Notes: generated from the letters alone by a model not told the origin. DNA of 64,000 bases from Caballeronia novacaledonica (GCF_900258035.1 NZ_OGTP01000006.1:237356-301355); one strand, 5' to 3'. Positions 11,001 to 20,038 are shown, numbered from the stretch's first letter. Numbers and translations are program-made.

Positions 11001-11114
11001 GTCGCTTTCGCGCAGTCCGCCGATGCGCTCGCAGGCGACGAACGCGTTCGCGCCGAGCGCGGCCAGTACGACGGCAATGTTGACGAGCAAACCTCTGGAG
11101 AGGAATCGGGTCAT
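8001..11114 (-). CDS. Membrane PAS-PAS-PAS(LOV-like)-GGDEF-EAL c-di-GMP enzyme
   Basis: 1037 residues. Two membrane segments (about 7-27 and 182-204) bracket a helical periplasmic region. Cytoplasmic PAS domains follow at about 228-345, 355-475 and 485-600. The third carries a LOV-type cysteine motif, GQDCRFLHG (Cys528), and NYRKDGALFWN. The diguanylate cyclase domain has an intact GGDEF (687-691) and an inhibitory-site RSSD (678-681). The phosphodiesterase domain has EAL (815-817), DDFGTGYSS (936 onward) and AEGVE. Both catalytic sites look competent, so it may make or degrade cyclic di-GMP. The start MTRFLSRGLL was chosen as the first ATG before the membrane segment; an upstream GTG at 11174 is open. 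Confidence 0.93.
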   Translation of the reverse strand: MTRFLSRGLLVNIAVVLAALGANAFVACERIGGLRESDARTLRSMSLLRDLAAWRGTLGESLTQLSRFEATGIAETDARRQEREAHLDALESGLRAQIAMEPGTTGAFDALAARAAEMRRDAGLAFERAKHAAPDESRAWADAAFVKLGEDQQSVDDELDYVRSRIDNTTIVALDQSAQASSGAMLLLVFTMLAGSAVLIWLFASHERQSREKLGVVRARQRSNERFRGMFEAHPVPMWIVDRETMRFVAVNQAAIEHFGFNEPEFMNMTLRDLHHADDFDSFAARLARSGGEGGERSAPGQGSAGVWRYRRKDGAIVGADVSHHSLTYSNRPGIFMLANDVTDRINAEAEARRSNEMLEAVIDNIPQRVFWKDRDLRYLGCNNAFARDAGLAYNEQVIGKTDFELPWGAFAAVVRADDEEVIVTTVPKMHYERDIVMGEQLRTVVTSKLPLLDGEGQTIGVLGSYHDVTDRKRAELALRLQSRALDASVNAILITGVVDGANVIEYANPAFKRITGYDPSEVIGQDCRFLHGPDGDQDGLTAIRRALSANMEASVVVRNYRKDGALFWNQLFVAPVPDAQGMTTHHIGIINDVTDLMHYQEELEYQANYDTLTRLPNRNLLRDRLQHAIETARRRESKIAVVFMDLDGFKNVNDSLGHSVGDRLLAVIAERLARSARSSDTVARHGGDEFVVVLPDITDDAGLIAWMERTRAAISEPVWLDDTELYVGCSMGASLYPQDGDDAETVMKKADLAMYRAKDMGRNTYQFYQPEMNASVGARMNLERRLRRALRDGEFLLHYQPQVDMATRAIVGIEALVRWHDPEQGLVPPASFIPVAEESGLIGPLSEWVLREACRQNKAWQDAGLPPARVSVNLSARHFQQRDIARLVTSVLEETGLEPRYLELELTESAIMRNAEEAITMLSELSALGIGIAIDDFGTGYSSLSYLKRFPVHRLKIDRSFVADIGSSGDDETITSAIIALAHSLELQVIAEGVETHAQHEFLRERDCDEMQGYLFSRPMPHEAIPGLLQRGVLPH

Positions 11115-11312
11115 GAGCGGCGGGGTCGATCCTTTGACGCGCGTCGGATGCGCGTCGAGCCGACGCGCGTCCACGCGAATGCGCGGCGTGCAACTCGTAC
11201 ACGCCGCGATTAATGGATGACGACCATTAACGGCACCGCTCGCCCCGAATTTAGGGCTTGCCCGGAAATAATCCGATTAAAGCGCGCGCTTAACGTTTGC
11301 GCGTTTCCGTCC

Positions 11313-11792
11313 TCACTCGACCAACCCGAATTCCTTCATCGCGGGCAGGAAATCGTGGTTGACCTTGTCGGTGTTGCGCGAGAGTTTCGCCAGCGCGTAA
11401 CGCTGGAAGCGGTCGAGCTGGCCCCATCGGTCGAGGCTCGGTGCGCTGATGCCCGAAAGACTGCTTTGCCGGATCACGGTTTCGGGCACGGCATCGGCGT
11501 GCATCCACACCGGTTCGGGATCGCGTGCGATCTTCTCGGGCGCGGTGTTCGCGTGCGTCTTCAACATCTCTTCGAGCGCGAGGTCGAAGTTTTTCTCCAG
11601 TTCGACATCGTCCTCGACGGGAAAGCGTGCGAGCAGCGCGCGATCGTCGTAAGGAAGCTGCTGCCATTCATCGAGCGTGATGCGCATGCCGAAGCGATCG
11701 AGATTGAAGCGCACTGCAAGCGGGATGAAACGCAGATTGTCAGAGGATTCGACTTCGAATCCGAAGAGACGGGCGGCGTCGTAGAGTCCCAT
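11313..11792 (-). CDS. Nitrate reductase-associated protein family (conserved small protein)
   Basis: 159 residues starting MGLYDAARLFGFEVE. I recognise this as the small family often labelled nitrate reductase-associated (Nitr_red_assoc); the biochemical role is unknown. The sequence has no signal peptide or membrane segment, and is rich in charged helices (LPYDDRALLARFPVED). It is divergent from fdhD with 190 bp between, and fdhD also belongs to molybdoenzyme maturation, so a shared theme is plausible. The start was chosen at the ATG with CGAGG upstream; the open frame extends 14 codons further. Confidence 0.75.
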   Translation of the reverse strand: MGLYDAARLFGFEVESSDNLRFIPLAVRFNLDRFGMRITLDEWQQLPYDDRALLARFPVEDDVELEKNFDLALEEMLKTHANTAPEKIARDPEPVWMHADAVPETVIRQSSLSGISAPSLDRWGQLDRFQRYALAKLSRNTDKVNHDFLPAMKEFGLVE

Positions 11793-11891
11793 AGCGAAGC
11801 CTCGTTGGATTGAGCGGAGGTGCGCGACGCGCATCGCCCGCTTAAGTTATTGTAGGGCCTTGGATCTGGCTGGAACCATTGCAATCTAGCC

Positions 11892-11921
11892 GCTGTTCGC
11901 GTCGCGATGCGTGCGAACAGC
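11892..11921. promoter_or_regulatory. Interrupted palindrome between the nitrate-associated gene and fdhD
   Basis: A perfect 9-bp inverted repeat, gctgttcgc at 11892-11900 and gcgaacagc at 11913-11921, separated by 12 bp. It lies in the divergent promoter region, 61 bp before the fdhD GTG. It could be an operator for either gene or an RNA hairpin; no regulator is recognised. Confidence 0.35.
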
Positions 11922-11982
11922 AACGATAGGCAGCAAGTCACATACCCGACTTTACTCGAAGTGAGCGGTCAGGAGCATAGAA

Positions 11983-12810
11983 GTGAGTCAACTCGAAACC
12001 GACGACCAACCGGGCTTCGTCGAACGTCAGGTGCGCAGGCATCGCAGGAACGAAAGCGCGATCGCCGCGGACAACGTCGGCCAGGAATGGCCCGTCGCGC
12101 TCGTTTTCAACGGCATCTCGCACGCGGTGATGATGTGCACGCCGCGCGATCTCGAAGCGTTCGCCGTGGGCTTCTCGCTGACGGAGGGCATCGTCGAACG
12201 CGGCAGCGACATTCACGACATCGAGGTCTACTTCCGCGATGACGGCGTTGCAGTGCCGCACGCCGAAGTGCATCTGCAGGTCGTGCAGCAGGCGTTCGCG
12301 TCCTTGAAGGACAAGCGCCGCGCGCTCGCCGGGCGCACGGGCTGCGGCGTGTGCGGCATCGAAAGTATCGAACTGCTCGATCTTCAGCCTGAGCAGGTGC
12401 CCGACACGGGCTTTCTCGCGCGCCTCGCGCCCGACGCGATCGAGCGTGCCGCACGCGAACTGCCCGCGCATCAGCGGTTGACGAAGCTGACGGGCGGCCT
12501 GCACGCCGCCGCATGGTGCGACGAAACCGGCGCCGTGCGCCACGCCTTCGAGGACGTCGGACGGCATAACGCGCTCGACAAGCTGATCGGCCAGTTGATT
12601 CTGCGCCGCGAGGACACGACGCAGGGTTTCGTGTTTCTTTCGAGCCGCGCGAGCTATGAACTCGTGCGCAAATCGGCGCGCGTCGGCATTCCGATGGTCG
12701 CGACGATTTCCGCACCGACGTCCCTCGCCATCGCGATCGCGAAGCAGGCGGGCTTGCGGCTCGTCAGCTTCGCGCGCGAGAACAGCTTCGTCGAATACGA
12801 CGTCGAGTGA
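11983..12810 (+). CDS. fdhD: Formate dehydrogenase accessory sulfurtransferase FdhD
   Basis: 275 residues. FdhD transfers sulfur to the molybdenum cofactor of formate dehydrogenase in the cytoplasm. The mobile-loop cysteines are present as GCGVCG (Cys121 and Cys124), and the C-terminal half has the expected GGLHAAAW and EDVGRHNALDKL motifs. The start is GTG with AGGAG seven bases upstream. No formate dehydrogenase subunit is within the window, so its client lies elsewhere. It is convergent with the next gene, only 6 bp away. Confidence 0.95.
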   Translation: MSQLETDDQPGFVERQVRRHRRNESAIAADNVGQEWPVALVFNGISHAVMMCTPRDLEAFAVGFSLTEGIVERGSDIHDIEVYFRDDGVAVPHAEVHLQVVQQAFASLKDKRRALAGRTGCGVCGIESIELLDLQPEQVPDTGFLARLAPDAIERAARELPAHQRLTKLTGGLHAAAWCDETGAVRHAFEDVGRHNALDKLIGQLILRREDTTQGFVFLSSRASYELVRKSARVGIPMVATISAPTSLAIAIAKQAGLRLVSFARENSFVEYDVE

Positions 12811-12816
12811 CGCCGC

Positions 12817-13581
12817 TCATTCGAACCGGCTGAAGTCCGGCTTGCGCTTCTCGAAGAACGCCTGAAACGCTTCGCGCGCTTCGGGCGCGACCAGCATCCG
12901 CGCGAAATGCGCCGCCTCGTCTTCCATGCGCGCGCTCACTTCATGCGTCTGCGCGCCCTTCATCAACGACTTGGTCACGCGCAGCGACGACGCCGGCAGC
13001 ATCGCCAGCCGCTTCGCCTTTTCGAATGCGTAGGCGTCGAGTTCGGCTGCATCGATCGCGCCGTTCACGAAGCCCATGCCGATCGCTTCGTTCACGTCGA
13101 ACGCCTCGCCAAGCAGGAGCTTTTCCGCCGCGCGCTGATAACCCGCCGTGCGCGGCAGCAGCAGGCTCGAAGCCGCTTCGGGACACAGTCCGAGCTGCGA
13201 GAACGGCAGCGAGAATTTCGCGTTCGTGCTTGCGTAGACGACGTCGCAATGCAGAAGCATGGTCGTGCCGATGCCCACCGCCGTCCCTCCGACCGCCGCC
13301 ACGATCGGCTTCGGAAAACCGCTGATGCGCCGCAGGAACTGGAACACGGGCGCGTCGAGGCCCTTGGGCGGGTCGTTGAGAAAATCGTCGAGATCGTTGC
13401 CCGCGCTGAATGTGCCGCCGACGGCGCGAATCAGCACCGCGCGCACGGTCGGGTCCATCTCGGCTTCGTAGAGGCCGTCGGCCATTTCCTGATACATCGC
13501 CGCGGTGAGCGCGTTCTTCTTCTCCGGACGATTGAGCACGATGCTCAGCACGCCGTCCGCGCGTTCGATCTGAATTTCCAT
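12817..13581 (-). CDS. Enoyl-CoA hydratase/isomerase family protein
   Basis: 254-residue crotonase fold. The oxyanion-hole segments are FSAGNDLDDF (58-67) and GGTAVGIGTT (98-107). The active-site region reads LGLCPEAASSLLLPR: Glu135 is retained, while the first catalytic glutamate of classical hydratases appears replaced. This pattern is closer to delta3-delta2-enoyl-CoA isomerases (ECI2 type) than to hydratases. A GGAGA ribosome-binding site supports the ATG at 13581. It is last in the beta-oxidation block, 54 bp after the thiolase, and may process double bonds of unsaturated acyl-CoAs. Hydratase activity is the alternative. Confidence 0.85.
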   Translation of the reverse strand: MEIQIERADGVLSIVLNRPEKKNALTAAMYQEMADGLYEAEMDPTVRAVLIRAVGGTFSAGNDLDDFLNDPPKGLDAPVFQFLRRISGFPKPIVAAVGGTAVGIGTTMLLHCDVVYASTNAKFSLPFSQLGLCPEAASSLLLPRTAGYQRAAEKLLLGEAFDVNEAIGMGFVNGAIDAAELDAYAFEKAKRLAMLPASSLRVTKSLMKGAQTHEVSARMEDEAAHFARMLVAPEAREAFQAFFEKRKPDFSRFE

Positions 13582-13635
13582 CCGCTGTCTCCTTCGTGTC
13601 GGTCCGCGAGCGATGAACTCGCGGACCATTCGCCA

Positions 13636-14832
<1,197 letters not shown>

Positions 14833-14860
14833 TTTCTGGAAGCTCCGTATCTCGCGCGAC

Positions 14861-17290
14861 TTAGTTGCGCACCGGCTTGCCGGTCTGCAACATGCCCATG
14901 ATTCGCTCTTGTGTCTTCTGCGTGCCGAGCAGTTCGACGAACGCGCGGCGCTCGAGCGCCAGCAGCCATTCTTCGTCGACGAGACTGCCCGCTTCGACAT
15001 CGCCGCCGCACACCGCTTCCGCGATGCGGCTCGCGATCAGATAGTCGTGATCGCTGATGAAGCGCCCGTCGCGCATGTTCACGAGCGACGCCTTGATCGT
15101 CGAGATCGCCGAGCGGCCCGCCACCGGCACCTGCTTCACGCGCAACGGCGGCCGATACCCCGACGCGCTCAACGCGCGCGCCTCGTTCTTCGCGACGTCG
15201 AGCAGCTCGTGCACGTTGAAGACGATCGTGTCGGTCGGCTTCAGATAGCCCATTGCGCGGGCATCGAATGCGGACGACGAGACTTTCGCCATCGCCGCGT
15301 TTTCGAACGGCTTCTGCAGGAACTTGAGCAGATCGCTGGTGGCATTGACGGCGCTCGCCGCTTCCGCCGCGCGCAACGCGGCTTCCTTGAGACCGCCGCC
15401 CGCCGGCACGAGACCGACGCCCACTTCCACGAGACCGATATAACTCTCGACATGCGCAACACGCTTCGCCGAATGCAGCAGCAATTCGCAGCCGCCGCCG
15501 AGCGCGATGCCCGACACCGCCGACACCACCGGCACGTTCGCGTACTTCACGCGCAGCATGCCTTGCTGGAACTTCTTCACGAACGGATCGATGCCTTTCG
15601 CGCCGCCCATCATGAACGCGGGCATCGCTTCTTCGAGATTCGCGCCCGCCGAGAACGGACCGCCCGGCGCGCCCAGTTGCAGCGAAGTCGGCTGCCAGAT
15701 CACCACGCCGCGATACGACTGTTCCGCGAGCTCGATCGCTTGCGTGAGGCCGTCGATCACGCCCGGGCCGATGGTGTTCATCTTCGTCTTGAACGAGACG
15801 ATCACGATGTCGCCGTCGTCGCGATCGAGCCAGGCGCGCACGTTCTCGGTTTCGAACAGCGTCTTGCCGAAGGTCTTGGGATCCGCGCCGCTTTCACCGA
15901 TGAGCGGCGCGCGGAACACTTGTTTGCTGTAGACCGGCAGCGTCGAGCGCGGAACGAACTTGCGCGCGGCGGGCGACCACGAGCCTTCGTTCGTGTGGAC
16001 GCCGTCGTTCCCGGCGACGGGACCGTCGAGCACCCACGCGGGCAGCGGCGCGTTCGAGAGCGCCTTGCCTGCATCGATATCTTCCTGCACCCACTTCGCG
16101 ATTTGCTGCCAGCCCGCCGCCTGCCAGCTTTCGAACGGCCCCTGATTCCAGCCGAAGCCCCAGCGGATGGCGAGATCGACGTCGCGTGCGTTGTCCGCGA
16201 TCGATTCGAGATGCACCGCAATGTAGTGGAACACGTCGCGGAAAATCGCCCACAGGAACTGCGCCTGCTTGTTGTCGGTTTCGCGCAGGAGCTTGAAACG
16301 CTCGGCCGGCGGACGCTTCAGAATGCGGCCGATGAGTTCGTCGGCCTTCGCGCCGCCATCGACATACGAAGCCGTTTTCGGGTCGAGAACCTTGATCGCG
16401 CGGCCTTCCTTGCGATAGAAACCCGCGCCCGTCTTCTGGCCGAGCGCGCCGTTTTTCACCAGTGCTTCGAGCACGGGCGGCGTCTTGTAGACGGAGAAGA
16501 ACGGATCGCCGGGCAGGTTGTCCTGCATCGTCTTGATGACGTGCGCCATCGTGTCGAGACCGACGACATCCGCCGTGCGGAACGTCGCCGACTTCGCGCG
16601 GCCGAGGCGCGCGCCGGTGAGATCGTCGACTTCGTCGAAGCGCAGGCCGAACTTTTCGGCTTCGGCGATCACGGCGAGAATCGAAAAGACGCCGACGCGG
16701 TTCGCGATGAAATTCGGCGTGTCTTTCGCGCGCACGACGCCCTTGCCGGTCACGCTCGTCAGGAAGGTTTCGAGCTGGTCGAGAATCTCGGGCTTCGTCG
16801 CGGCCGTCGGAATCAGTTCGACGAGATGCATGTAGCGCGGCGGATTGAAGAAGTGCACGCCGCAGAAGCGCGATTTCAGTTCATCGGAGAAGCCGTTCGA
16901 CAACTCGGTGATCGACAGGCCCGACGTGTTGCTCGCGAAGATCGCGTGCGGCGCGATGTGCGGCGACACTTTCTTGTAGAGATCGTGCTTCCAGTCCATG
17001 CGCTCGGCGATAGCCTCGATGACGAGATCGCAGGTCTTGAGCTGCTCGATGTCGTCGTCGTAATTCGCGGGCTCGATGTACTGCGCGTCGTCCTTCACGC
17101 CGAACGGCGCGGGCGACAGCTTCTTTAGATTCTCGATGGCCTTCAGCGCGATGCCATTCTTCGGGCCTTCCTTGGCTGGAAGGTCGAAGAGCATGACCGG
17201 GACGCGGGCGTTGATCAGATGGGCTGCGATCTGTGCGCCCATTACGCCTGCGCCGAGCACGGCGACTTTTTTGATGTTCAGGGTGCTCAC
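14861..17290 (-). CDS. 3-hydroxyacyl-CoA dehydrogenase/enoyl-CoA hydratase, FadN-like
   Basis: 809 residues with the dehydrogenase first: an NAD-binding GAGVMG at 13-18 and the catalytic segment CGVHFFNPPRYMHLVEL. The crotonase-type domain sits in the C-terminal third (SAGANLEEA, then SGIALGGGCELLLH). This order is the reverse of E. coli FadB, where the hydratase comes first, and matches Bacillus FadN. It carries out hydration and oxidation of enoyl-CoA. It is followed closely by the thiolase gene; its upstream side is the 960-bp repeat region, so its promoter must lie in or beyond those repeats. Confidence 0.92.
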   Translation of the reverse strand: MSTLNIKKVAVLGAGVMGAQIAAHLINARVPVMLFDLPAKEGPKNGIALKAIENLKKLSPAPFGVKDDAQYIEPANYDDDIEQLKTCDLVIEAIAERMDWKHDLYKKVSPHIAPHAIFASNTSGLSITELSNGFSDELKSRFCGVHFFNPPRYMHLVELIPTAATKPEILDQLETFLTSVTGKGVVRAKDTPNFIANRVGVFSILAVIAEAEKFGLRFDEVDDLTGARLGRAKSATFRTADVVGLDTMAHVIKTMQDNLPGDPFFSVYKTPPVLEALVKNGALGQKTGAGFYRKEGRAIKVLDPKTASYVDGGAKADELIGRILKRPPAERFKLLRETDNKQAQFLWAIFRDVFHYIAVHLESIADNARDVDLAIRWGFGWNQGPFESWQAAGWQQIAKWVQEDIDAGKALSNAPLPAWVLDGPVAGNDGVHTNEGSWSPAARKFVPRSTLPVYSKQVFRAPLIGESGADPKTFGKTLFETENVRAWLDRDDGDIVIVSFKTKMNTIGPGVIDGLTQAIELAEQSYRGVVIWQPTSLQLGAPGGPFSAGANLEEAMPAFMMGGAKGIDPFVKKFQQGMLRVKYANVPVVSAVSGIALGGGCELLLHSAKRVAHVESYIGLVEVGVGLVPAGGGLKEAALRAAEAASAVNATSDLLKFLQKPFENAAMAKVSSSAFDARAMGYLKPTDTIVFNVHELLDVAKNEARALSASGYRPPLRVKQVPVAGRSAISTIKASLVNMRDGRFISDHDYLIASRIAEAVCGGDVEAGSLVDEEWLLALERRAFVELLGTQKTQERIMGMLQTGKPVRN

Positions 17291-17354
17291 AGGGGGTTCA
17301 CTCCGGGGTTCGTGAGAGGTGATCGGAATCGGCTTCGGTTTTGGCTTTGCTTGT

Positions 17355-17525
17355 GTTGCCCCTTTGCGGGGCGGCTTTCGTGGAATCCTGATTTCGTGTC
17401 GGTTTGTTGGCGTTGCCCCTGTGCGGGGCGGCTTTCGTGGAATCCTGATTTCTTAGTGGTCTATTTGCACTGCCCCTGTGCGGGGCGGCAGTCACTTTCT
17501 TTGCTGCTGCAAAGAAAGTAACCAA
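17355..17525 (+). repeat. Three tandem 57-bp units
   Basis: The GCCCC(T)-TGCGGGGCGGC core starts at 17358, 17415 and 17472, exactly 57 bp apart. The first two units share a 41-bp stretch (17355-17395 and 17412-17452) with one mismatch. The third unit continues into the 68-bp hairpin element. The period is 19 codons, so all copies stay in one frame on the minus strand. Confidence 0.85.
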
Positions 17526-17538
17526 AGAAAGCAGCTTT
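17458..17538 (+). repeat. 68/81-bp hairpin element, copy A
   Basis: Copy A matches the reverse complement of copy B (18009-18089) over 81 bp with one mismatch. It contains the palindromic gcccctgtgcggggc and a perfect 11-bp stem with a 4-nt loop at 17494-17519 (actttctttgc, tgct, gcaaagaaagt). Confidence 0.88.
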
Positions 17539-17720
17539 CCCCATCCTAAGCACTTCACACCGGCCGCGGCACAGGCGATCGGCCGAATGGCCCCCAGAGT
17601 AGCAAGTGCCCTCATAGGTCTCGCGCAGCTTGGATCGCGCACGGTCCGACACATCGCGCCGCACAACAAACTGGTTCAGCACCAAATTGCTCCAGCCCGC
17701 TTCGCGGCCGACGGGTCAAT

Positions 17721-17770
17721 CGGGTTTGCATGGGTTTGCACTCGTTTGCATGGGTTTGCATGAGTTTGCA
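17721..17770 (+). repeat. Five 10-bp direct repeats (TGGGTTTGCA-like)
   Basis: Five consecutive 10-mers ending in gtttgca begin at 17721, 17731, 17741, 17751 and 17761, with variation only in the first three bases. They lie near the centre of the large inverted repeat. The period is about one helical turn. Confidence 0.85.
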
Positions 17771-18008
17771 TGGGCTTCCTTGCACTTCCATCTCATTGCA
17801 CGCGCCGACCGATGGTTTCCCTTGCAGACCCGGCGGCAGCGCGTAGCGCTGTGCCGAAGCTATTTCGTGCTGAACCAGCGCACTTAAACATGTGGTGCGG
17901 CAAACCGTGTGCGATCCAAGCCCTGTTCTGCTTGTGAGGGCACTCGCTACTGCCGGGCCATTCAGCCAATCGCCTGTGCCGCGGCCGGCATGAAGCACTT
18001 TGGATGGG

Positions 18009-18089
18009 AAAGCTGCTTTCTTTGGTTACTTTCTTTGCAGCAGCAAAGAAAGTGACTGCCGCCCCGCACAGGGGCAGTGCTAATAGACC
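18009..18089 (-). repeat. 68/81-bp hairpin element, copy B (inverted relative to A)
   Basis: Inverted partner of copy A. Inward from both copies the similarity continues with scattered substitutions for roughly another 150 bp (about 17540-17700 against 17858-18008), so the whole forms a long imperfect inverted repeat with a central spacer of about 150 bp. Its internal hairpin is at 18028-18053. Confidence 0.88.
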
Positions 18090-18141
18090 GACGCGAAAGC
18101 AAGTTTCACTCACACAAAGAGCCCCCGCGCCGAGCACGATA

Positions 18142-18209
18142 AAAGCTGCTTTCTTTGGTCACTTTCTTTGCAGCAGCAAAGAAAGTGACTGCCGCCCCGC
18201 ACAGGGGCA
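18142..18209 (-). repeat. 68-bp hairpin element, copy C
   Basis: Identical to copy B over 68 bp except one base (ggttac to ggtcac) and in the same orientation. The perfect hairpin actttctttgc-agca-gcaaagaaagt is at 18161-18186. It ends 42 bp beyond the stop of the acyl-CoA dehydrogenase gene, so it may also serve as that gene's transcript end. Confidence 0.88.
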
Positions 18210-18250
18210 ACACCAATAACAAAACGCGATCCAGCAAAAGCCCGAAACAA

Positions 18251-20038
18251 TCAGAAAAGCGCTTCGTCGTAGTCCATCATGGGCTTGGCTCCAGCACGAG
18301 CAGCACGAATCGTCGAAGCGGTCTCAGGCAGCAGCTTGGCGAAGTAAAACCGCGCAGTGGCGAGCTTCGCCTGATAGAAGGCATCGCCCGAAGCGGCGTT
18401 ATCCAGAGCAACTCGCGCCATCCGCGCCCAGAAATACGAAAACACCAAATGCCCGACAGTCCGCAAATACGGCACCGCCGCAGCGCCCACTTCATCAGGA
18501 TTCTGCATGGCCTTCATGCCGATCTCCATCGTGAGCTTCTGCACCTTGTCGCCGATATCGGCAAGCGGATCGATGAACTCCTGCATCTCCGGCTTCACGC
18601 CTTCCTGCTCGACGAAGTCGGCAACGAGCTTGCCGAAGCGCTTCAACTTCGCGCCCATGTCGCCGAGAATCTTGCGGCCGAGCAGGTCGAGCGCCTGAAT
18701 CGAATTCGTGCCCTCGTAGATCATGTTGATGCGCGCGTCGCGGACGTACTGCTCCATGCCCCACTCGGAAATGAAGCCGTGGCCGCCGTAAATCTGCATC
18801 GCCATGTTGGTGCCTTCGAACGCGTTGTCCGTCAGGAAGGCCTTGATGACCGGCGTCAACAGCGCGACGAAATCGGCGGCCTCGGCGCGCACGGCCTCAT
18901 CCGCGTGTGACAGTTCCTTGTCGATATTCAACGCCGCCCAGTACGTGAACGCGCGGCCCGCTTCGGCATACGCCTTCTGCGTGAGCAGCATGCGCCGCAC
19001 ATCCGGATGCACGATGATCGGATCGGCGGCCTTCTCCGGCGCCTTCGGGCCGGTGAGCGAGCGCATCTGCAGGCGCTCTTTCGCATAGACGAGCGAGTTC
19101 TGATACGCGACTTCGGTCAGGCCAAGGCCCTGCATGCCGACGCCCAGACGCGCCGCGTTCATCATCACGAACATCGCGTTCAAGCCCTTGTTCGCCTCGC
19201 CGACGAGCCAGCCCTTGGCGCCGTCGAGATTCATCACGCAGGTCGCGTTGCCGTGAATGCCCATCTTGTGCTCGATCGAACCGCACTGGATGCCGTTGCG
19301 CTCGCGAATCGCGCCATTCGCATCCGGGACGAACTTCGGCACGATGAAAAGGGAGATGCCCTTCGTGCCCATCGGCGCGCCCGGCAGACGCGCGAGCACC
19401 AGATGAACGATGTTCTCGGCCATGTCGTGCTCGCCGCTCGAAATGAAAATCTTCGTGCCGGTGAGCGCGTACGAGCCATCGGAATTCGGTTCGGCCTTCG
19501 TGCGCAGAATGCCGAGGTCCGTTCCGCAATGCGGTTCGGTCAGGCACATCGTGCCGGTCCACTCGCCCGAGACGAGTTTCGAAAGATAGGTCGACTTCTG
19601 CTCCGGCGTGCCGTGCGCGTGCAGGCATTCGTACGCGCCGTGCGAGAGACCGGGATACATCGTCCAGGCCTGATTCGCCGAATTGAGCATTTCGTAAAGC
19701 GCGTTGTTCACGAACGCGGGCAAGCCCTGACCGCCGTACTCGGGATCGCACCCAAGCGCGGGCCAGCCCGCATCGATGTACTGGCGGTAAGCCTCCTTGA
19801 AGCCGGCCGGCGTCTTCACGACGCCATCGCCCGCGTAAGTGCAGCCTTCGCGATCACCGCTCTGGTTGAGCGGGAACACGACTTCGGCGCAGAACTTTCC
19901 GGCTTCCTCGAGCACCTGATTGATGGTGTCGGCGTCGAGGTCGGCATGCTTCGGCATGCTCTTCAATTCGGCTTCCACGTTCAGCACTTCGTGCAGCACG
20001 AACTGCATGTCGCGAAGGGGGGCGGCGTACTGTCCCAT
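18251..20038 (-). CDS. Acyl-CoA dehydrogenase with C-terminal extension (FadE-like)
   Basis: 595 residues, first step of beta-oxidation: FAD-dependent conversion of acyl-CoA to trans-2-enoyl-CoA. The family is the long bacterial type with an extra C-terminal domain. Visible signatures include CLTEPHCGTDLG and GTKIFISSGEHD in the middle (flavin and substrate contacts) and the C-terminal QIYGGHGF and YEGTNSIQALDLLGRK. The start MGQYAAPLRDMQFVLHEVL is typical of the family. It lies 69 bp downstream of a TetR gene in the same direction. Together with the FadN-like and thiolase genes it mirrors Bacillus fadNAE gene content. Confidence 0.93.
   Translation of the reverse strand: MGQYAAPLRDMQFVLHEVLNVEAELKSMPKHADLDADTINQVLEEAGKFCAEVVFPLNQSGDREGCTYAGDGVVKTPAGFKEAYRQYIDAGWPALGCDPEYGGQGLPAFVNNALYEMLNSANQAWTMYPGLSHGAYECLHAHGTPEQKSTYLSKLVSGEWTGTMCLTEPHCGTDLGILRTKAEPNSDGSYALTGTKIFISSGEHDMAENIVHLVLARLPGAPMGTKGISLFIVPKFVPDANGAIRERNGIQCGSIEHKMGIHGNATCVMNLDGAKGWLVGEANKGLNAMFVMMNAARLGVGMQGLGLTEVAYQNSLVYAKERLQMRSLTGPKAPEKAADPIIVHPDVRRMLLTQKAYAEAGRAFTYWAALNIDKELSHADEAVRAEAADFVALLTPVIKAFLTDNAFEGTNMAMQIYGGHGFISEWGMEQYVRDARINMIYEGTNSIQALDLLGRKILGDMGAKLKRFGKLVADFVEQEGVKPEMQEFIDPLADIGDKVQKLTMEIGMKAMQNPDEVGAAAVPYLRTVGHLVFSYFWARMARVALDNAASGDAFYQAKLATARFYFAKLLPETASTIRAARAGAKPMMDYDEALF

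Larger units (their letters stand above)
17291..18250. repeat. Repeat-dense intergenic block inside the beta-oxidation locus
   Basis: No convincing gene. The block holds three tandem 57-bp units (17355-17525), a large imperfect inverted repeat (17458-18089) with five 10-bp direct repeats near its centre (17721-17770), and a further copy of the conserved element at 18142-18209. The short peptides it can encode (for example FFAAAKKVTAAPHRG) resemble spurious hypothetical proteins I recall from Burkholderia annotations. That suggests a repeat family dispersed in these genomes. Confidence 0.85.

Noticed and set aside
8469..11213. 914-codon open frame antisense to the GGDEF/EAL gene
   Set aside because: Arg/His/Ala-rich shadow frame caused by GC-rich third positions; the minus-strand protein has intact domains.
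17298..17669. 123-codon minus-strand frame in the repeat block
   Set aside because: Made mostly of the repeat element; similar short peptides are common spurious calls, so it is kept only as a finding.
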